From contig NZ_SLYD01000003.1 in assembly GCF_004340945.1 (NCBI RefSeq), forward strand, positions 496,001 to 560,000: a DNA stretch of 64,000 bases, written 5' to 3'. A program made the translations under genes and the position numbers. This document shows positions 35,412 to 44,943 of the stretch, in pieces (the stretch's first letter is position 1; every line of letters begins with the position of its first letter). Source of the DNA: Sphingomonas sp. PP-F2F-A104-K0414. Its GTDB lineage: Bacteria; Pseudomonadota; Alphaproteobacteria; Sphingomonadales; Sphingomonadaceae. The notes under the pieces are model-generated. The model did not search any database. It worked only from the letters and a program-made list of their open reading frames with translations, and was not told the origin of the DNA.

Positions 35412-37403
35412 ATGGTGTTCCGCGTCGGGCGAGCCGGGCCGGCCGCCGCCTTTTTCGTTCTGACGACCGCCGGAGCTGTATCCGCCGCGGGTGCACAGAT
35501 CACGCCTGCTCCCTCGCAGACTTTGGCAACGCCTTCAGGCGGCACGGCGGCCGATACGCCTATGTCGCTCGACCCCAATTCGCCGCTCGCCGCGCTCCCC
35601 GATATCGGTGTCGCCTGGCCTGACCTCACGACGTCGCCGATGGACCCGGCGGCGACGATCGCCGCGGTCGATGCCAATGCGGAGAGCCGCTATGCATGGC
35701 GGATCGACGGGATCGACGGCATCGACGACGCTCTCCTTCGCCAGCGGTTCGCCGCCCTGTCGACGCTCGACGCCAACGACCACCAGGCCGCAAACGCCGC
35801 CCAACTCGATCGGCGGGCGCACGAAGATGCCGATCTGCTCAACAGCCTGCTCCGTGCGCAAGGCTATTACGATGCCAACGTCGTCACGCGGGTCGAGCCA
35901 GGCGCGAAGCCGATGGTCGTGCTGTCGGCCACCCCCGGCACGCTCTATACGTTCAAGGGCGTGACGATCGATGGCATCGCCGCGGCGGGCGACAAGGCGC
36001 CGGGGCTCGTGACCGCGTTCGGCGTGAAGCCCGAGGATCCGGTCAATTCCGACGCGATCGTCGCGGGGCAGGCGAAGCTCACCACGCAGATCGGTCGCGA
36101 GGGCTTTCCGTTCGCCAAGGTCGGCGACCCCGCGATCGTCGTCGATCACGCCACCCGCACCGCGACGCTCGATCTGTCCGTGCAACCCGGCGGCGCGCGC
36201 AAATTCGGCCAGATCCTTGCGCTGCCCGGCAACCGCGTGTTCGGCGCCGACCACGTCGCGGAGATCGCGCGCTTTTCGCCCGGCGATCTGTACGACGCGA
36301 CCAAGCTCGACGATCTCCGCCGTGCGCTGATCCAGACCAGCCTGGTGTCCTCGGTCGATCTGAAGCCGGTGCAGGGCGCCTCGCCCGACACCGTCGACGT
36401 CGCGGTCAAGCTCGACCCCGCGCCGCCGCATACCGTTGCGGGCGAACTCGGCTATGGTACCGGCGAGGGCGCGCGCGCGGAACTAAGCTGGACGCACCGC
36501 AACCTGTTTCCGCCCGAGGGCGCGCTGACGCTGCGCGGCGTCTTGGGAACGCAGGAACAGCTCGGCTCGATCGTGTTCCGCCGCAACAATTTCCAGGCGC
36601 GCGACCGCGTGCTGACGCTCCAGGCGTCTGCGGTGCACACAAACCGCGACGCCTATGATGCGAAGACGTTCTCGCTCGCGGGCAGCCTCGAACGCCAGAC
36701 CAACATCTTCTTCCAGAAGACCTGGACCTGGTCGGTCGGTGCCGAGCTGCTGGCGTCGGACGAGCGCGACGTGATCCTGTCGACCGGCGCGCCACGCCGC
36801 CGTACCTTCTTCATCGGCGCGCTACCGACCAGCCTCAATTACGATGGTTCGGACGATCTGCTCAACCCGACCAAGGGATTCCGCCTCGGCGGGCGGCTCA
36901 GCCCTGAAGTATCGTTGCAGGGCTCGGTGTTCGGCTATGCGCGGACGCAGTTCGACGGCAGCGTCTATCAGCCGTTCGGCGAGCGCGTGGTGCTCGCCGC
37001 GCGCACCCGCCTCGGTACCATAGTCGGCGCGCCGCGCGATCAGGTCGCGCCGTCGCGGCGTTTCTACGCCGGCGGCGGCGCGTCGGTGCGCGGCTATGGC
37101 TATCAGTCGATCGGCCCGCGCGACCCCAATAATGATCCGATCGGCGGCCGCAGCCTGACCGAATTCTCGATCGAGGCGCGGGTGCGCGTACTCGGCAGCT
37201 TCGGGATCGTGCCGTTCCTCGACGCGGGCAACATCTACACCTCGCCGCTGCCGAAATTCACCGGGCTGCAATACGGCACCGGGATTGGCGTGCGCTATTA
37301 TTCGAACTTCGGGCCGATCCGTCTCGACGTCGGCACGCCGATCAATCCGCAACCGGGCGATAGCCGGATCGCCGTGTACGTTTCGCTGGGGCAGGCGTTT
37401 TGA
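35412..37403 (+). CDS. tamA: TamA outer-membrane translocation/assembly protein
   Basis: The 663-residue Omp85-family protein has a signal peptide (residues 1 to about 28, ending SAAGAQ) and POTRA domains (about 85-350, for example GTLYTFKGVTIDGIAA and PGGARKFGQILALPGNRVF). A C-terminal 16-strand barrel follows, with the conserved RFYAGGGASVRGYGYQSIG motif and GIGVRYYSNFGPIRLDV near the end. It works with TamB to move lipids or proteins to the outer membrane. Its stop codon overlaps the TTG start of tamB by two bases. Confidence 0.93.
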   Translation: MVFRVGRAGPAAAFFVLTTAGAVSAAGAQITPAPSQTLATPSGGTAADTPMSLDPNSPLAALPDIGVAWPDLTTSPMDPAATIAAVDANAESRYAWRIDGIDGIDDALLRQRFAALSTLDANDHQAANAAQLDRRAHEDADLLNSLLRAQGYYDANVVTRVEPGAKPMVVLSATPGTLYTFKGVTIDGIAAAGDKAPGLVTAFGVKPEDPVNSDAIVAGQAKLTTQIGREGFPFAKVGDPAIVVDHATRTATLDLSVQPGGARKFGQILALPGNRVFGADHVAEIARFSPGDLYDATKLDDLRRALIQTSLVSSVDLKPVQGASPDTVDVAVKLDPAPPHTVAGELGYGTGEGARAELSWTHRNLFPPEGALTLRGVLGTQEQLGSIVFRRNNFQARDRVLTLQASAVHTNRDAYDAKTFSLAGSLERQTNIFFQKTWTWSVGAELLASDERDVILSTGAPRRRTFFIGALPTSLNYDGSDDLLNPTKGFRLGGRLSPEVSLQGSVFGYARTQFDGSVYQPFGERVVLAARTRLGTIVGAPRDQVAPSRRFYAGGGASVRGYGYQSIGPRDPNNDPIGGRSLTEFSIEARVRVLGSFGIVPFLDAGNIYTSPLPKFTGLQYGTGIGVRYYSNFGPIRLDVGTPINPQPGDSRIAVYVSLGQAF

Positions 37404-40400
37404 CCGAAGACGTCGTTCTTCCGAAGCGTCGGATCGCGTGGTGGCGGTGGATCGTCAGCGCCATCATGGCGTTGCTCGTGATCGTCGGTACCGCGTTGCT
37501 GATCGTCGACACGGGGATCGGCCACCGCTTCGTCGCGGACCGGATCGCGGCGATCAAGACCGCCAACGGGCTACGCTTCACGGTCGGGCGGATCGACGGC
37601 TCGCTATACGGCGATACGCGGCTGATCGATCTGCGCGTGTACGATCTTGAGGGGCTGGTCTTCCAGGCGCCCAACGTCACGCTCGACTGGTCGCCGTTCG
37701 ACTGGTTTTCGAACCGGCTCGAGATCCAGCGGCTGATCGTCGATCGCGCGATCCTGACTCACACGCCGCGCACTCGGCCGTCCGAGACGCGCGGCCCGAT
37801 CCTGCCCGATTTCGATATCCATATCGGCAAGCTCTCGGTCGGGCGGCTGACGCTGGCGAAGCGCGTGCTGGGAACGCAGCGGATCGGTACGCTCGAAGGG
37901 CGCGCGGACATCCGCTCGGGCCGGACGCTGGTCGACCTGAAGGCACGCGTTGCCGGCAGCGACGATCTGAAGCTGCGGATCGATGCCGAGCCAGCGCGCG
38001 ACCGCTTCGACATCGACGTCGCCGCAAAGGGGGCCGCGGGCGGCGTGCTCGCGCGGATGGTGAAGGCGAAGGGGCCGGTCGCGCTCGCGGTCACCGGTGA
38101 CGGCAGCTGGGCGAAGTGGCACGGCCGCGCGAACGGCATGATCGGCGCGACTCGAGTCGTCGACCTCGCGCTCGCCCAAGTCGCCGGGCGCTACACGCTG
38201 TCGGGTACGCTTTCGCCGTCGTCGCTGCTGCATGGTCGCCTGCAACGGCTGACCGCGCCGCGCGTGCTCGTCAACGGCAGCGCGGGGTTCGCCAACCGCC
38301 GGCTCGATGGGCAACTCTCGCTGCGCACCCCCGCGCTCGCGATCGATACGACGGGAATCGTCGACCTCGGCGCGAACGCCTACCGCGACGTGCGGATCAA
38401 GGCGCGGCTGCTGCGACCGCCTGCGCTGTTCGACAACATGACCGGCAACATGGTCGAGCTCCGCGCAATCCTCGACGGCCCGTTCGCGACCGCGGCGTTC
38501 GACTATCGCCTCGACGCGAGCCGCTTCGCGTTCGACCAGACCGGTTTCGAGAACGCGCACGCCGCCGGCAAGGGCCGCCTGTCCGCCGCGCCGGTGACCG
38601 TCCCGATCCGCTTCACCGCCGCGCGGGTGACCGGAGTCGGCAGCGTGGCGGGCGGGATCCTGCGCAACCTGTCGGTCGACGGGCTGCTCCGCGTGACGCC
38701 GACGCTACTCACCGGCGACGCCCTCAAGCTCCGGTCCGACAAGCTCACCGGCAGCATCAATCTGGCGGTCGACCTGCGCAACGGTCAGTTCGAGGTCGGC
38801 ATCAACGGTGGCTTGGGGCGGTATCTGATCCCCGGTCTCGGCATCGTCGACGTGAAATCGACCTTGCGGGTCGTCCCCGGCCCGAACCGCAAGGGCACGC
38901 GCGTCATCGGCCAAGGCCGCGCGCACATGGTGCGGCTCGACAACGCCTTCTTCCGCAGTCTCGCGGGCGGGTTGCCGCGGATCACCACCGACCTCGAACG
39001 CACCACCGACGGCGTCCTGCACTTCACGAACCTCGTGCTAACCGCGCCGCAGATCCGGCTGACCGGCAGTGGGTATCGCCGGCGCGATGGCACTTTCCAT
39101 TTCGAGGGCGGCGGGCGCCAGCAGACCTACGGCCCGCTCACGCTCAAACTCGACGGCCAGATCGAGAAGCCGACGCTCGACCTCGTCTTCGCCAGCCCCA
39201 ATGCGACGCTCGGCCTGTCGAACGTCCGCGCGCATCTCGATCCGACGCCGCAAGGGTTCGCGTTCACCGCGGCGGGCGGCTCGCGGCTCGGCCCGTTCAC
39301 CACAAACGGCACGATCCTGTTGCCGCCGGGTGCCGGTGCGACGATCCAGGTCGCCGCACTGAACGTCGCCGGCACGCGCGCGAGCGGCAATGTCGCGGTG
39401 GTCGATGGCGGCTTCAACGGCGCGCTGGCAGTCGCAGGCGGCGGTATCTCGGGTGAACTCCTGTTCCGCCCGGTCGGCCAGATCCAGCGCATCGAAGGGC
39501 ATCTCGCCGCCAAGTCCGCGACGCTCGACACCGTCGCGCTCCGCTCGGGCAAGCTCGATTTCGTCACGTTGCTCGATCCCGCCGGCACCTCGATCGAGGC
39601 CACCGCGACCGGCCTCGGGCTGCGTCGCGGCGCGCTCAGCCTCGCCCGGCTCAACGGGTCCGCGTCGCTCCGTGGCGGCGTCGGCACGATCAAGGCGTCG
39701 ATCGCCGGCTCCCGCGGCCGGGCGTTCGACATCCAGAGCGTGACGCAGGTCACCGCCAACAGCTACGCGATCTCGGCGCAAGGCACGCTCGATGGCCGCC
39801 CGCTGAAGCTGCTGACCCCGGCAGTCGTCACCCAAGCCGAGGACGGCTGGCACCTCGCGCCGACCAAGCTCAGCTTCTCGGGGGGCGAGGCACAGGTCGG
39901 CGGCCGCTTCACCGCCGCCAGCACCGCGATCGACGCCAGCCTGACGCGGATGCCGCTCGCGATCCTCGACATCGCCTATCCCGGGCTCGGCCTCAGCGGC
40001 AGCGCGTCGGGGAGCGTCACGGTCGCCACCGCGAACGGTGCCGCGCCGACCGGCAAGGCGAACGTCACGATCCGCGGGCTCAGCCGCGCGGGCCTCGTTC
40101 TCTCGTCACGCCCGATCGACGTCGGCGTCGCGGCGGTGCTCTCCCCCGACAAGCTCGGCCTGCGCGCCGTCATCGCGTCGGCGGGCAAGACGATCGGCCG
40201 TGCGCAAGCCCAGCTCGCGCCGCTCGGGCAGGGGGATTTCGCCTCGCGGATCAGCAACGCCCGCCTGTTCGGACAGCTGCGGTATAGCGGCCCCGCCGAC
40301 ACGCTCTGGCGTCTCACCGGGGTCGAGCTGTTCGACCTGTCGGGCCCGGTCGCGATCGGCGCGGACGTCGTCGGCACCCTCGCCAACCCGACGCTCCGCG

Positions 40401-41545
40401 GGATCGTCCAGGCGAACGGCGCGCGGATCGAGAGCGCGACCACCGGCACCGTCCTGTCCAACGTCCAGGCGAGCGGCCGGTTCGGCGGATCGCGACTCGT
40501 GATCGACCGGTTCGGCGCCGACGCCGGCAAGGGCGGGCGAGTCACCGGCACCGGCCAGTTTGAGTTCGCCGCCGCCAACGGTGTCGGCCTCGACCTGACC
40601 TTGCAGGCCGACAAGGCGGTGATGATCAACCGCGACGACATCGGCGCGACCGTCTCCGGACCGCTCACGTTCAAGTCGAACGGCTCCGGTGGCACGATCG
40701 CGGGCGACGTGGTGTTGAACAAGAGCCGCTACCGCCTCGGCCAGGCCACAGCCGCCAGCGCGGTGCCGCAACTCAACATCCGCGAGATCAACCTGCCCGA
40801 CGGTGGCGAGGAGATCGAGACGCCGACCAAGCCCTGGACGCTGGCGATCAAGGCGCGCGCGCCGAACCAGGTGATGGTCAGCGGGCTCGGGCTTACCAGC
40901 GAATGGTCCGCCAACCTCCAGATCGCCGGCCAGCCCGAGAACCCGGCGATCACCGGCCGCGCGACGCTGATCCGCGGCGACTACGAGTTCGCCGGGCGCA
41001 AGTTCGAGCTGGCACGCGGCGTGATCCGCTTCGACGGACAGGTGCCGGCGAACCCCGCGCTCGATATCGAGGCGAATGCGGATTCGACCGGCCTCAGCGC
41101 GTCGATCCGGGTGACCGGTTACGCGCTGAAACCGGAGATCAGCTTCACCAGCACGCCCGCCTTGCCCGAGGACGAGCTGCTCTCCCGCCTGCTGTTCGGT
41201 ACCTCGATCACCAACCTGTCGGCACCTGAAGCGCTGCAACTGGCGGCGGCGGTCGCGGCGTTGCAGGGCGGCGGCAATGGCCTCAACCCGATCAACGCGG
41301 TGCGCCGTGCGGCCGGCCTCGACCGCCTGCGCATCCTGCCGGCGGACCCGCAGACCGGGCAGGGGACGTCGATCGCGGCGGGCAAATACGTGACGCGGCG
41401 GCTATATGCGGAGATCGTCACCGACGGGCAGGGCTATTCCGCCACCCAGGTCGAGTTCCAGGTCACCCGCTGGCTGTCGCTGCTGTCGAGCATCTCGACG
41501 CTCGGTCGTCAGAGCGCGAACGTCCGCGTGTCGAAGGATTATTGA
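37400..41545 (+). CDS. tamB: TamB translocation/assembly module, inner-membrane component
   Basis: The protein has 1,381 residues. An N-terminal membrane anchor (about 14-32, IVSAIMALLVIVGTALLIV) is followed by a very long periplasmic beta-helix-like region and the DUF490/TamB domain at the C-terminus (GRKFELARGVIRFDGQVPANPALDIEA, then ISFTSTPALPEDELLSRLLFG). It is thought to form a hydrophobic groove across the periplasm with TamA. The start is TTG, preceded by GGGGCAGG and overlapping the tamA stop. Confidence 0.92.
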   Translation: MTEDVVLPKRRIAWWRWIVSAIMALLVIVGTALLIVDTGIGHRFVADRIAAIKTANGLRFTVGRIDGSLYGDTRLIDLRVYDLEGLVFQAPNVTLDWSPFDWFSNRLEIQRLIVDRAILTHTPRTRPSETRGPILPDFDIHIGKLSVGRLTLAKRVLGTQRIGTLEGRADIRSGRTLVDLKARVAGSDDLKLRIDAEPARDRFDIDVAAKGAAGGVLARMVKAKGPVALAVTGDGSWAKWHGRANGMIGATRVVDLALAQVAGRYTLSGTLSPSSLLHGRLQRLTAPRVLVNGSAGFANRRLDGQLSLRTPALAIDTTGIVDLGANAYRDVRIKARLLRPPALFDNMTGNMVELRAILDGPFATAAFDYRLDASRFAFDQTGFENAHAAGKGRLSAAPVTVPIRFTAARVTGVGSVAGGILRNLSVDGLLRVTPTLLTGDALKLRSDKLTGSINLAVDLRNGQFEVGINGGLGRYLIPGLGIVDVKSTLRVVPGPNRKGTRVIGQGRAHMVRLDNAFFRSLAGGLPRITTDLERTTDGVLHFTNLVLTAPQIRLTGSGYRRRDGTFHFEGGGRQQTYGPLTLKLDGQIEKPTLDLVFASPNATLGLSNVRAHLDPTPQGFAFTAAGGSRLGPFTTNGTILLPPGAGATIQVAALNVAGTRASGNVAVVDGGFNGALAVAGGGISGELLFRPVGQIQRIEGHLAAKSATLDTVALRSGKLDFVTLLDPAGTSIEATATGLGLRRGALSLARLNGSASLRGGVGTIKASIAGSRGRAFDIQSVTQVTANSYAISAQGTLDGRPLKLLTPAVVTQAEDGWHLAPTKLSFSGGEAQVGGRFTAASTAIDASLTRMPLAILDIAYPGLGLSGSASGSVTVATANGAAPTGKANVTIRGLSRAGLVLSSRPIDVGVAAVLSPDKLGLRAVIASAGKTIGRAQAQLAPLGQGDFASRISNARLFGQLRYSGPADTLWRLTGVELFDLSGPVAIGADVVGTLANPTLRGIVQANGARIESATTGTVLSNVQASGRFGGSRLVIDRFGADAGKGGRVTGTGQFEFAAANGVGLDLTLQADKAVMINRDDIGATVSGPLTFKSNGSGGTIAGDVVLNKSRYRLGQATAASAVPQLNIREINLPDGGEEIETPTKPWTLAIKARAPNQVMVSGLGLTSEWSANLQIAGQPENPAITGRATLIRGDYEFAGRKFELARGVIRFDGQVPANPALDIEANADSTGLSASIRVTGYALKPEISFTSTPALPEDELLSRLLFGTSITNLSAPEALQLAAAVAALQGGGNGLNPINAVRRAAGLDRLRILPADPQTGQGTSIAAGKYVTRRLYAEIVTDGQGYSATQVEFQVTRWLSLLSSISTLGRQSANVRVSKDY

Positions 41546-41584
41546 GCGTTCCCGGTTGCTCACGCGCGATTTTCGCGAATTACT

Positions 41585-41690
41585 ACCTCCCCGGCGAAGG
41601 CCGGGGCCCAACTGGAAAGGTCACAGTAACAAAATGCTGCCCTTGGTCATGACCGTCCCCCAATTGGGCCCCGGCCTTCGCCGGGATGGT
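41585..41690. repeat. Palindromic repeat, family C
   Basis: The arms CCCCGGCGAAGGCCGGGGCCCAA and TTGGGCCCCGGCCTTCGCCGGG enclose about 50 bases. It follows the tamB stop. A single arm of another hairpin type (CCCTTCGACTTCGCTCAGGG) lies just after, at about 41707. Confidence 0.88.
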
Positions 41691-41766
41691 GGCCTTATGT
41701 CGCGCAGGCCCTTCGACTTCGCTCAGGGCGAACGGTAAGAAAATTTTTTCGGTTTAGGACCCAGTC

Positions 41767-42768
41767 ATGAAGCCCGTCATCTTCGGCCTGTCCGGCCCCG
41801 TCCTCACGCCCCAGGAACGCGCGTTCTTCGCCGAGTGCGAGCCTGCTGGCTACATCCTGTTCAAGCGCAACATCGTCGACCGCGCGCAGGTCCGCGCGCT
41901 GACCGACTCGCTCCGTGCCTTGGCAGGACGCGACGATCTGGCGATCCTGATCGACCAGGAGGGGGGACGCGTCGCGCGGATGGGGCCCCCTGAATGGCCC
42001 GCATTCCCTGCGGGCCCGGTGTTCGACGCGGCGTACGAGCGTGCGCCGATGACTGCGATCCAGGCGGCGCGCGCAAACGGTCAGGCGCTGGGGGTGATGC
42101 TCAGCGAGGTCGGCATCACCGTCGACTGCGCGCCGCTGCTCGACGTGTCGCAGCCGGATACGACCGAGGCGGTGTCGTGCCGCACCTACGGGTCGGACCC
42201 GATGCGGGTGGCGGCGTTGGGTCGGGCGATGCTCGAGGGTCTGGCAGAAGGCGGCGTCGTTGGTGTCGTCAAGCACATGCCCGGTCACGGTCGCGCCAAG
42301 CTCGACACGCACCACCACCTCCCGACAGTCACCGCGTCCGATGCCGAACTCGAGATCGACCTCGAACCCTTCCGCACGCTCAATCAGGCGCCGATGGGCA
42401 TGACCTCGCACATCGTCTTCGACGCGTGGGACGCCGACCGCCCCGCGACGCTGTCGCCGATCGTGATCGAGCGGATCATCCGCGAGCGGATCGGCTTCGA
42501 TGGGCTGCTGATGACCGACGACATCGATATGAAGGCGCTGTCGGGGACTGCCGGCGACAAGGCGGCGGGCGCGATCGCTGCAGGCTGCGACATCGTCCTC
42601 GACTGCTGGGCCCGCATGGACGAGATGGTCGAGATCGCCGGGCGGCTGGGGGAGATGTCGGAGATATCGCGCGCGCGGCTCGACTGCGCGATGGCGTCGG
42701 TCGGACCCGCCCAGGGTGACTTTGCGGAACTGATCGCAACGCGGGATGCGCTGCTGGAGCGAGCCTGA
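41767..42768 (+). CDS. nagZ: Beta-N-acetylhexosaminidase (NagZ)
   Basis: The 333-residue glycoside hydrolase family 3 enzyme has LIDQEGGRVARMGPPEW near the N-terminus, the catalytic loop KHMPGHGRAKLDTHHHLP (acid/base His and Asp pair) and the nucleophile Asp in GFDGLLMTDDIDMKAL. It removes GlcNAc from anhydromuropeptides in cell-wall recycling, in the cytoplasm. In this lineage nagZ normally precedes scpA; here a small foreign-looking gene is inserted between them. Confidence 0.93.
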   Translation: MKPVIFGLSGPVLTPQERAFFAECEPAGYILFKRNIVDRAQVRALTDSLRALAGRDDLAILIDQEGGRVARMGPPEWPAFPAGPVFDAAYERAPMTAIQAARANGQALGVMLSEVGITVDCAPLLDVSQPDTTEAVSCRTYGSDPMRVAALGRAMLEGLAEGGVVGVVKHMPGHGRAKLDTHHHLPTVTASDAELEIDLEPFRTLNQAPMGMTSHIVFDAWDADRPATLSPIVIERIIRERIGFDGLLMTDDIDMKALSGTAGDKAAGAIAAGCDIVLDCWARMDEMVEIAGRLGEMSEISRARLDCAMASVGPAQGDFAELIATRDALLERA

Positions 42769-42784
42769 CAGAAAACATGCACGC

Positions 42785-42811
42785 ATCGATGCAAAAACCC
42801 GAAATTTTGCA
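42785..42811 (+). repeat. Imperfect inverted repeat, left copy
   Basis: It begins ATCGATGCAAA and ends AAATTTTGCA. It is repeated in reverse orientation at 43345-43371 with about 20 of 27 positions matching. It can itself fold (TGCAAAA/TTTTGCA) and may end nagZ transcription. Confidence 0.5.
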
Positions 42812-42845
42812 CCGGGCTTTGCTGTCCTGAGGAGCAGCCGTTCCG

Positions 42846-43274
42846 CTACCCACGACCATCTGACAAAGCACTATCGATGGCAGGGCGTGGTAGTAAAGGA
42901 GGTGTGCTATCTGGATAAGTCAGCCAGTTGCGCCAGATCACATAAGTGCGGAGACGTGTAAGTCGAGTGCGGCACTCAATCTCCATGCTGGTTCTGATTG
43001 TACCATCACGATATTTCTCGAAAACAGTGCCGCATTCTGGGTCTCTGTACGACAGCCATGATCGTTCAGCTTGAATAAGCCCTTTGGCTACGGAGGCTCC
43101 GCGCTCATTGCGAACTCGCCGAACGGCCATGACATAGTAGCCGTTCAGATCGGCATCGGCCTCACCAAAGCGCGCTGCAAGGCACGCATTTACCTCTATC
43201 GTGCTTGTACCTGGGCATGGAGCAGAGCTGGGATTGTTACTGGCGACTATCGCTAACGCTAGAAGGGACAGCAC
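42846..43274 (-). CDS. LprI/DUF1311-like secreted protein
   Basis: The 142-residue protein starts at GTG with AAGGAG seven bases upstream. A signal peptide (LSLLALAIVASN) is followed by the LprI/DUF1311 pattern: TIEVNACLAARFGEADADLNGYY, AERSWLSYRDPECGTV and a conserved Cys near IECRTRLT. The family includes lysozyme-inhibitor-like periplasmic proteins. It is read opposite to nagZ and scpA, sits in a more AT-rich stretch and is bracketed by an inverted repeat, so it looks inserted. Confidence 0.75.
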   Translation of the reverse strand: MLSLLALAIVASNNPSSAPCPGTSTIEVNACLAARFGEADADLNGYYVMAVRRVRNERGASVAKGLIQAERSWLSYRDPECGTVFEKYRDGTIRTSMEIECRTRLTRLRTYVIWRNWLTYPDSTPPLLPRPAIDSALSDGRG

Positions 43275-43344
43275 GGAATTTCTCCTTGAGGGGCTAGCCG
43301 AGTATTAGCTTGTCGATCCAACAGGAAAAACATTGTTCAGTTGA

Positions 43345-43371
43345 TGCGAAAATTACAGACTTTGCATCGAT
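43345..43371 (-). repeat. Imperfect inverted repeat, right copy
   Basis: Reverse-complement partner of 42785-42811; on the minus strand it begins ATCGATGCAAAG and ends TTTTCGCA. Confidence 0.5.
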
Positions 43372-43392
43372 CCGAAAACGGCGAAAAACCGG

Positions 43393-43456
43393 CTGGACGG
43401 CTGGACGGCTGGACGGCTGGACGGCTGGACGGCTGGACGGCTGGACGGCTGGACGG
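43393..43456 (+). repeat. Tandem repeat, 8 x CTGGACGG
   Basis: Eight perfect 8-base units without interruption, about 130 bases upstream of scpA. The unit length is not a multiple of three. No gene is convincingly read through it. Confidence 0.95.
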
Positions 43457-43587
43457 CCGTGCGGAAATCCGATGCGTAAGAGGTCGCGGTACCGGATGCT
43501 CACGGGGCATAAGCGAGTGGCGCGAGTCTATCGCCCGCCCTTCCTTTCACGGATGCCGAACCGCCGACGATCCTGTATCTCGCCCTA

Positions 43588-44310
43588 ATGAGCGACGCAC
43601 AACTGACGCTGGATCTCGACGGGTGGGAGGGGCCGCTCGATCTGTTGCTATCGCTCGCGCGCGGGCAGAAGGTCGATCTGCGGAAGATTTCGATCCTCGC
43701 GCTGGTCGAGCAGTATCTCGCCTATGTCGACTCCGCGCGCGCGCTGAAGCTGGAACTGGCGGCGGACTATCTCGTGATGGCGGCGTGGCTGGCGTATCTG
43801 AAATCGGCGTTGCTGTTGCCGCGCGATCCGCTCGCCGAGCCGGACCCGGAAGAACTCGCGCTGCGGCTGCAACTCCGGCTCGAGCGGCTGAGTGCGATGC
43901 GCGAGGCCGGCGCCCGGCTGATGGCGCGCGATCGTACCGGGCGTGACGTCTTCCTGCGTGGGGCACCCGAAGGGCTGCGGACGGTCCGGAAGGCGGCGTG
44001 GCAGGCGGAGATCTTCGACCTGATCGCCGCTTACGGTCGGATTTCCGCGCGGATGCGGCCCGTTATGCACGTCGTCGCCGACCGTGAGGTAATGACGCTG
44101 GAGGCGGCGCTGGAGCGCGTGTCGATGTTGGTCGGCGAACGGATCGACTGGAGCGTGATCGAAAGCTTCCTGCCCGAAGCAGGCGAACGGTTGCGGCGCT
44201 CGGCGCTCGCATCGAGTTTCGTCGCGGCACTCGAACTCGCGCGACAGGGCAAGATCGAGCTGCGTCAGGCCTCGCCTTTCGCCCCACTCTATCTCAGGGC
44301 GCGCGCATGA
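43588..44310 (+). CDS. scpA: Segregation and condensation protein A
   Basis: The 240-residue kleisin opens with the family signature LDGWEGPLDLLLSLARGQKVDLRKISILALVEQYL. A helical middle and the C-terminal winged-helix part (KIELRQASPFAPLYLR) follow. It bridges SMC heads with ScpB in chromosome condensation. It overlaps scpB by four bases (ATGA). It heads the run scpA-scpB-tatA-tatB-tatC. Confidence 0.93.
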   Translation: MSDAQLTLDLDGWEGPLDLLLSLARGQKVDLRKISILALVEQYLAYVDSARALKLELAADYLVMAAWLAYLKSALLLPRDPLAEPDPEELALRLQLRLERLSAMREAGARLMARDRTGRDVFLRGAPEGLRTVRKAAWQAEIFDLIAAYGRISARMRPVMHVVADREVMTLEAALERVSMLVGERIDWSVIESFLPEAGERLRRSALASSFVAALELARQGKIELRQASPFAPLYLRARA

Positions 44311-44915
44311 CGCTGCCGGACGATTACGTACGCGCGGTGGAGGCGGTGCTGTTCGCGGCCGAGAGCCCGCTGACGATCGACTCGATCCGCGCGCATGTCG
44401 GGGCGGGCGATGTCCGCGCGGCGCTGGGCCGGCTGACGGCCGATTATGCCGGGCGCGGTATCCATATCGTCCGGCGCGGCGAACGCTGGCAGTTCCAGAC
44501 CGCGCCGGACATGGCGCACATGCTCCGCCGCGACCGCGAGGAGCCGCGTAAACTCAGTCGCGCGGGGATCGAGACGCTGGCGATCATCGCCTATCACGAG
44601 CCGGTCACCCGCGCGGAGATCGAGGCGATTCGCGGGGTGCAGATCTCTAAGGGGACGCTCGACGTACTGATGGAGGCGGGCTGGGTAAAACCGGCGGGGC
44701 GGCGCGAGGTGCCGGGGCGGCCGCTTATGTTCGCGACGAGCCCCGAATTTCTCGTCCATTTCGGGCTGGCGAGCCGCCGCGACCTGCCGGGGATCGACGA
44801 TCTGCGCGCTGCGGGGCTGCTCGATCCGGTCGATCTCGCCTTCGATCGGCTTGAAGATGATGAAGATGGCAGTGGGGTGGCGCAATCTCTGGCATTGGGA
44901 CGGGATGAGCCTTAG
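44307..44915 (+). CDS. scpB: Segregation and condensation protein B
   Basis: The 202-residue protein has two winged-helix domains: VEAVLFAAESPLTIDSIRAHVG at the N-terminus and the highly conserved LSRAGIETLAIIAYHEPVTRAEIEAIRG block in the middle. It partners ScpA in the SMC complex. The short acidic C-terminus is usual. tatA follows after 28 bases. Confidence 0.93.
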   Translation: MTLPDDYVRAVEAVLFAAESPLTIDSIRAHVGAGDVRAALGRLTADYAGRGIHIVRRGERWQFQTAPDMAHMLRRDREEPRKLSRAGIETLAIIAYHEPVTRAEIEAIRGVQISKGTLDVLMEAGWVKPAGRREVPGRPLMFATSPEFLVHFGLASRRDLPGIDDLRAAGLLDPVDLAFDRLEDDEDGSGVAQSLALGRDEP

Positions 44916-44943
44916 ATAGGGTCCAGTTTTCAGGAGAATGGCC

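Larger units (their letters stand above)
43275..43587. other. Region between the LprI-like gene and scpA
   Basis: It holds the right inverted-repeat copy (43345-43371), eight tandem CTGGACGG units (43393-43456) and the presumed scpA promoter region. No gene is recognised. Confidence 0.5.

Noticed and set aside
43393-43456. Tandem repeat considered as a CRISPR array
   Set aside because: Units are 8 bases with no spacers and there are no cas genes nearby.
43341-43946. 201-codon frame crossing the tandem repeat into scpA
   Set aside because: It reads scpA in the wrong frame and the repeat gives a meaningless Gly-Arg-Leu-Asp-Gly-Trp-Thr-Ala pattern.
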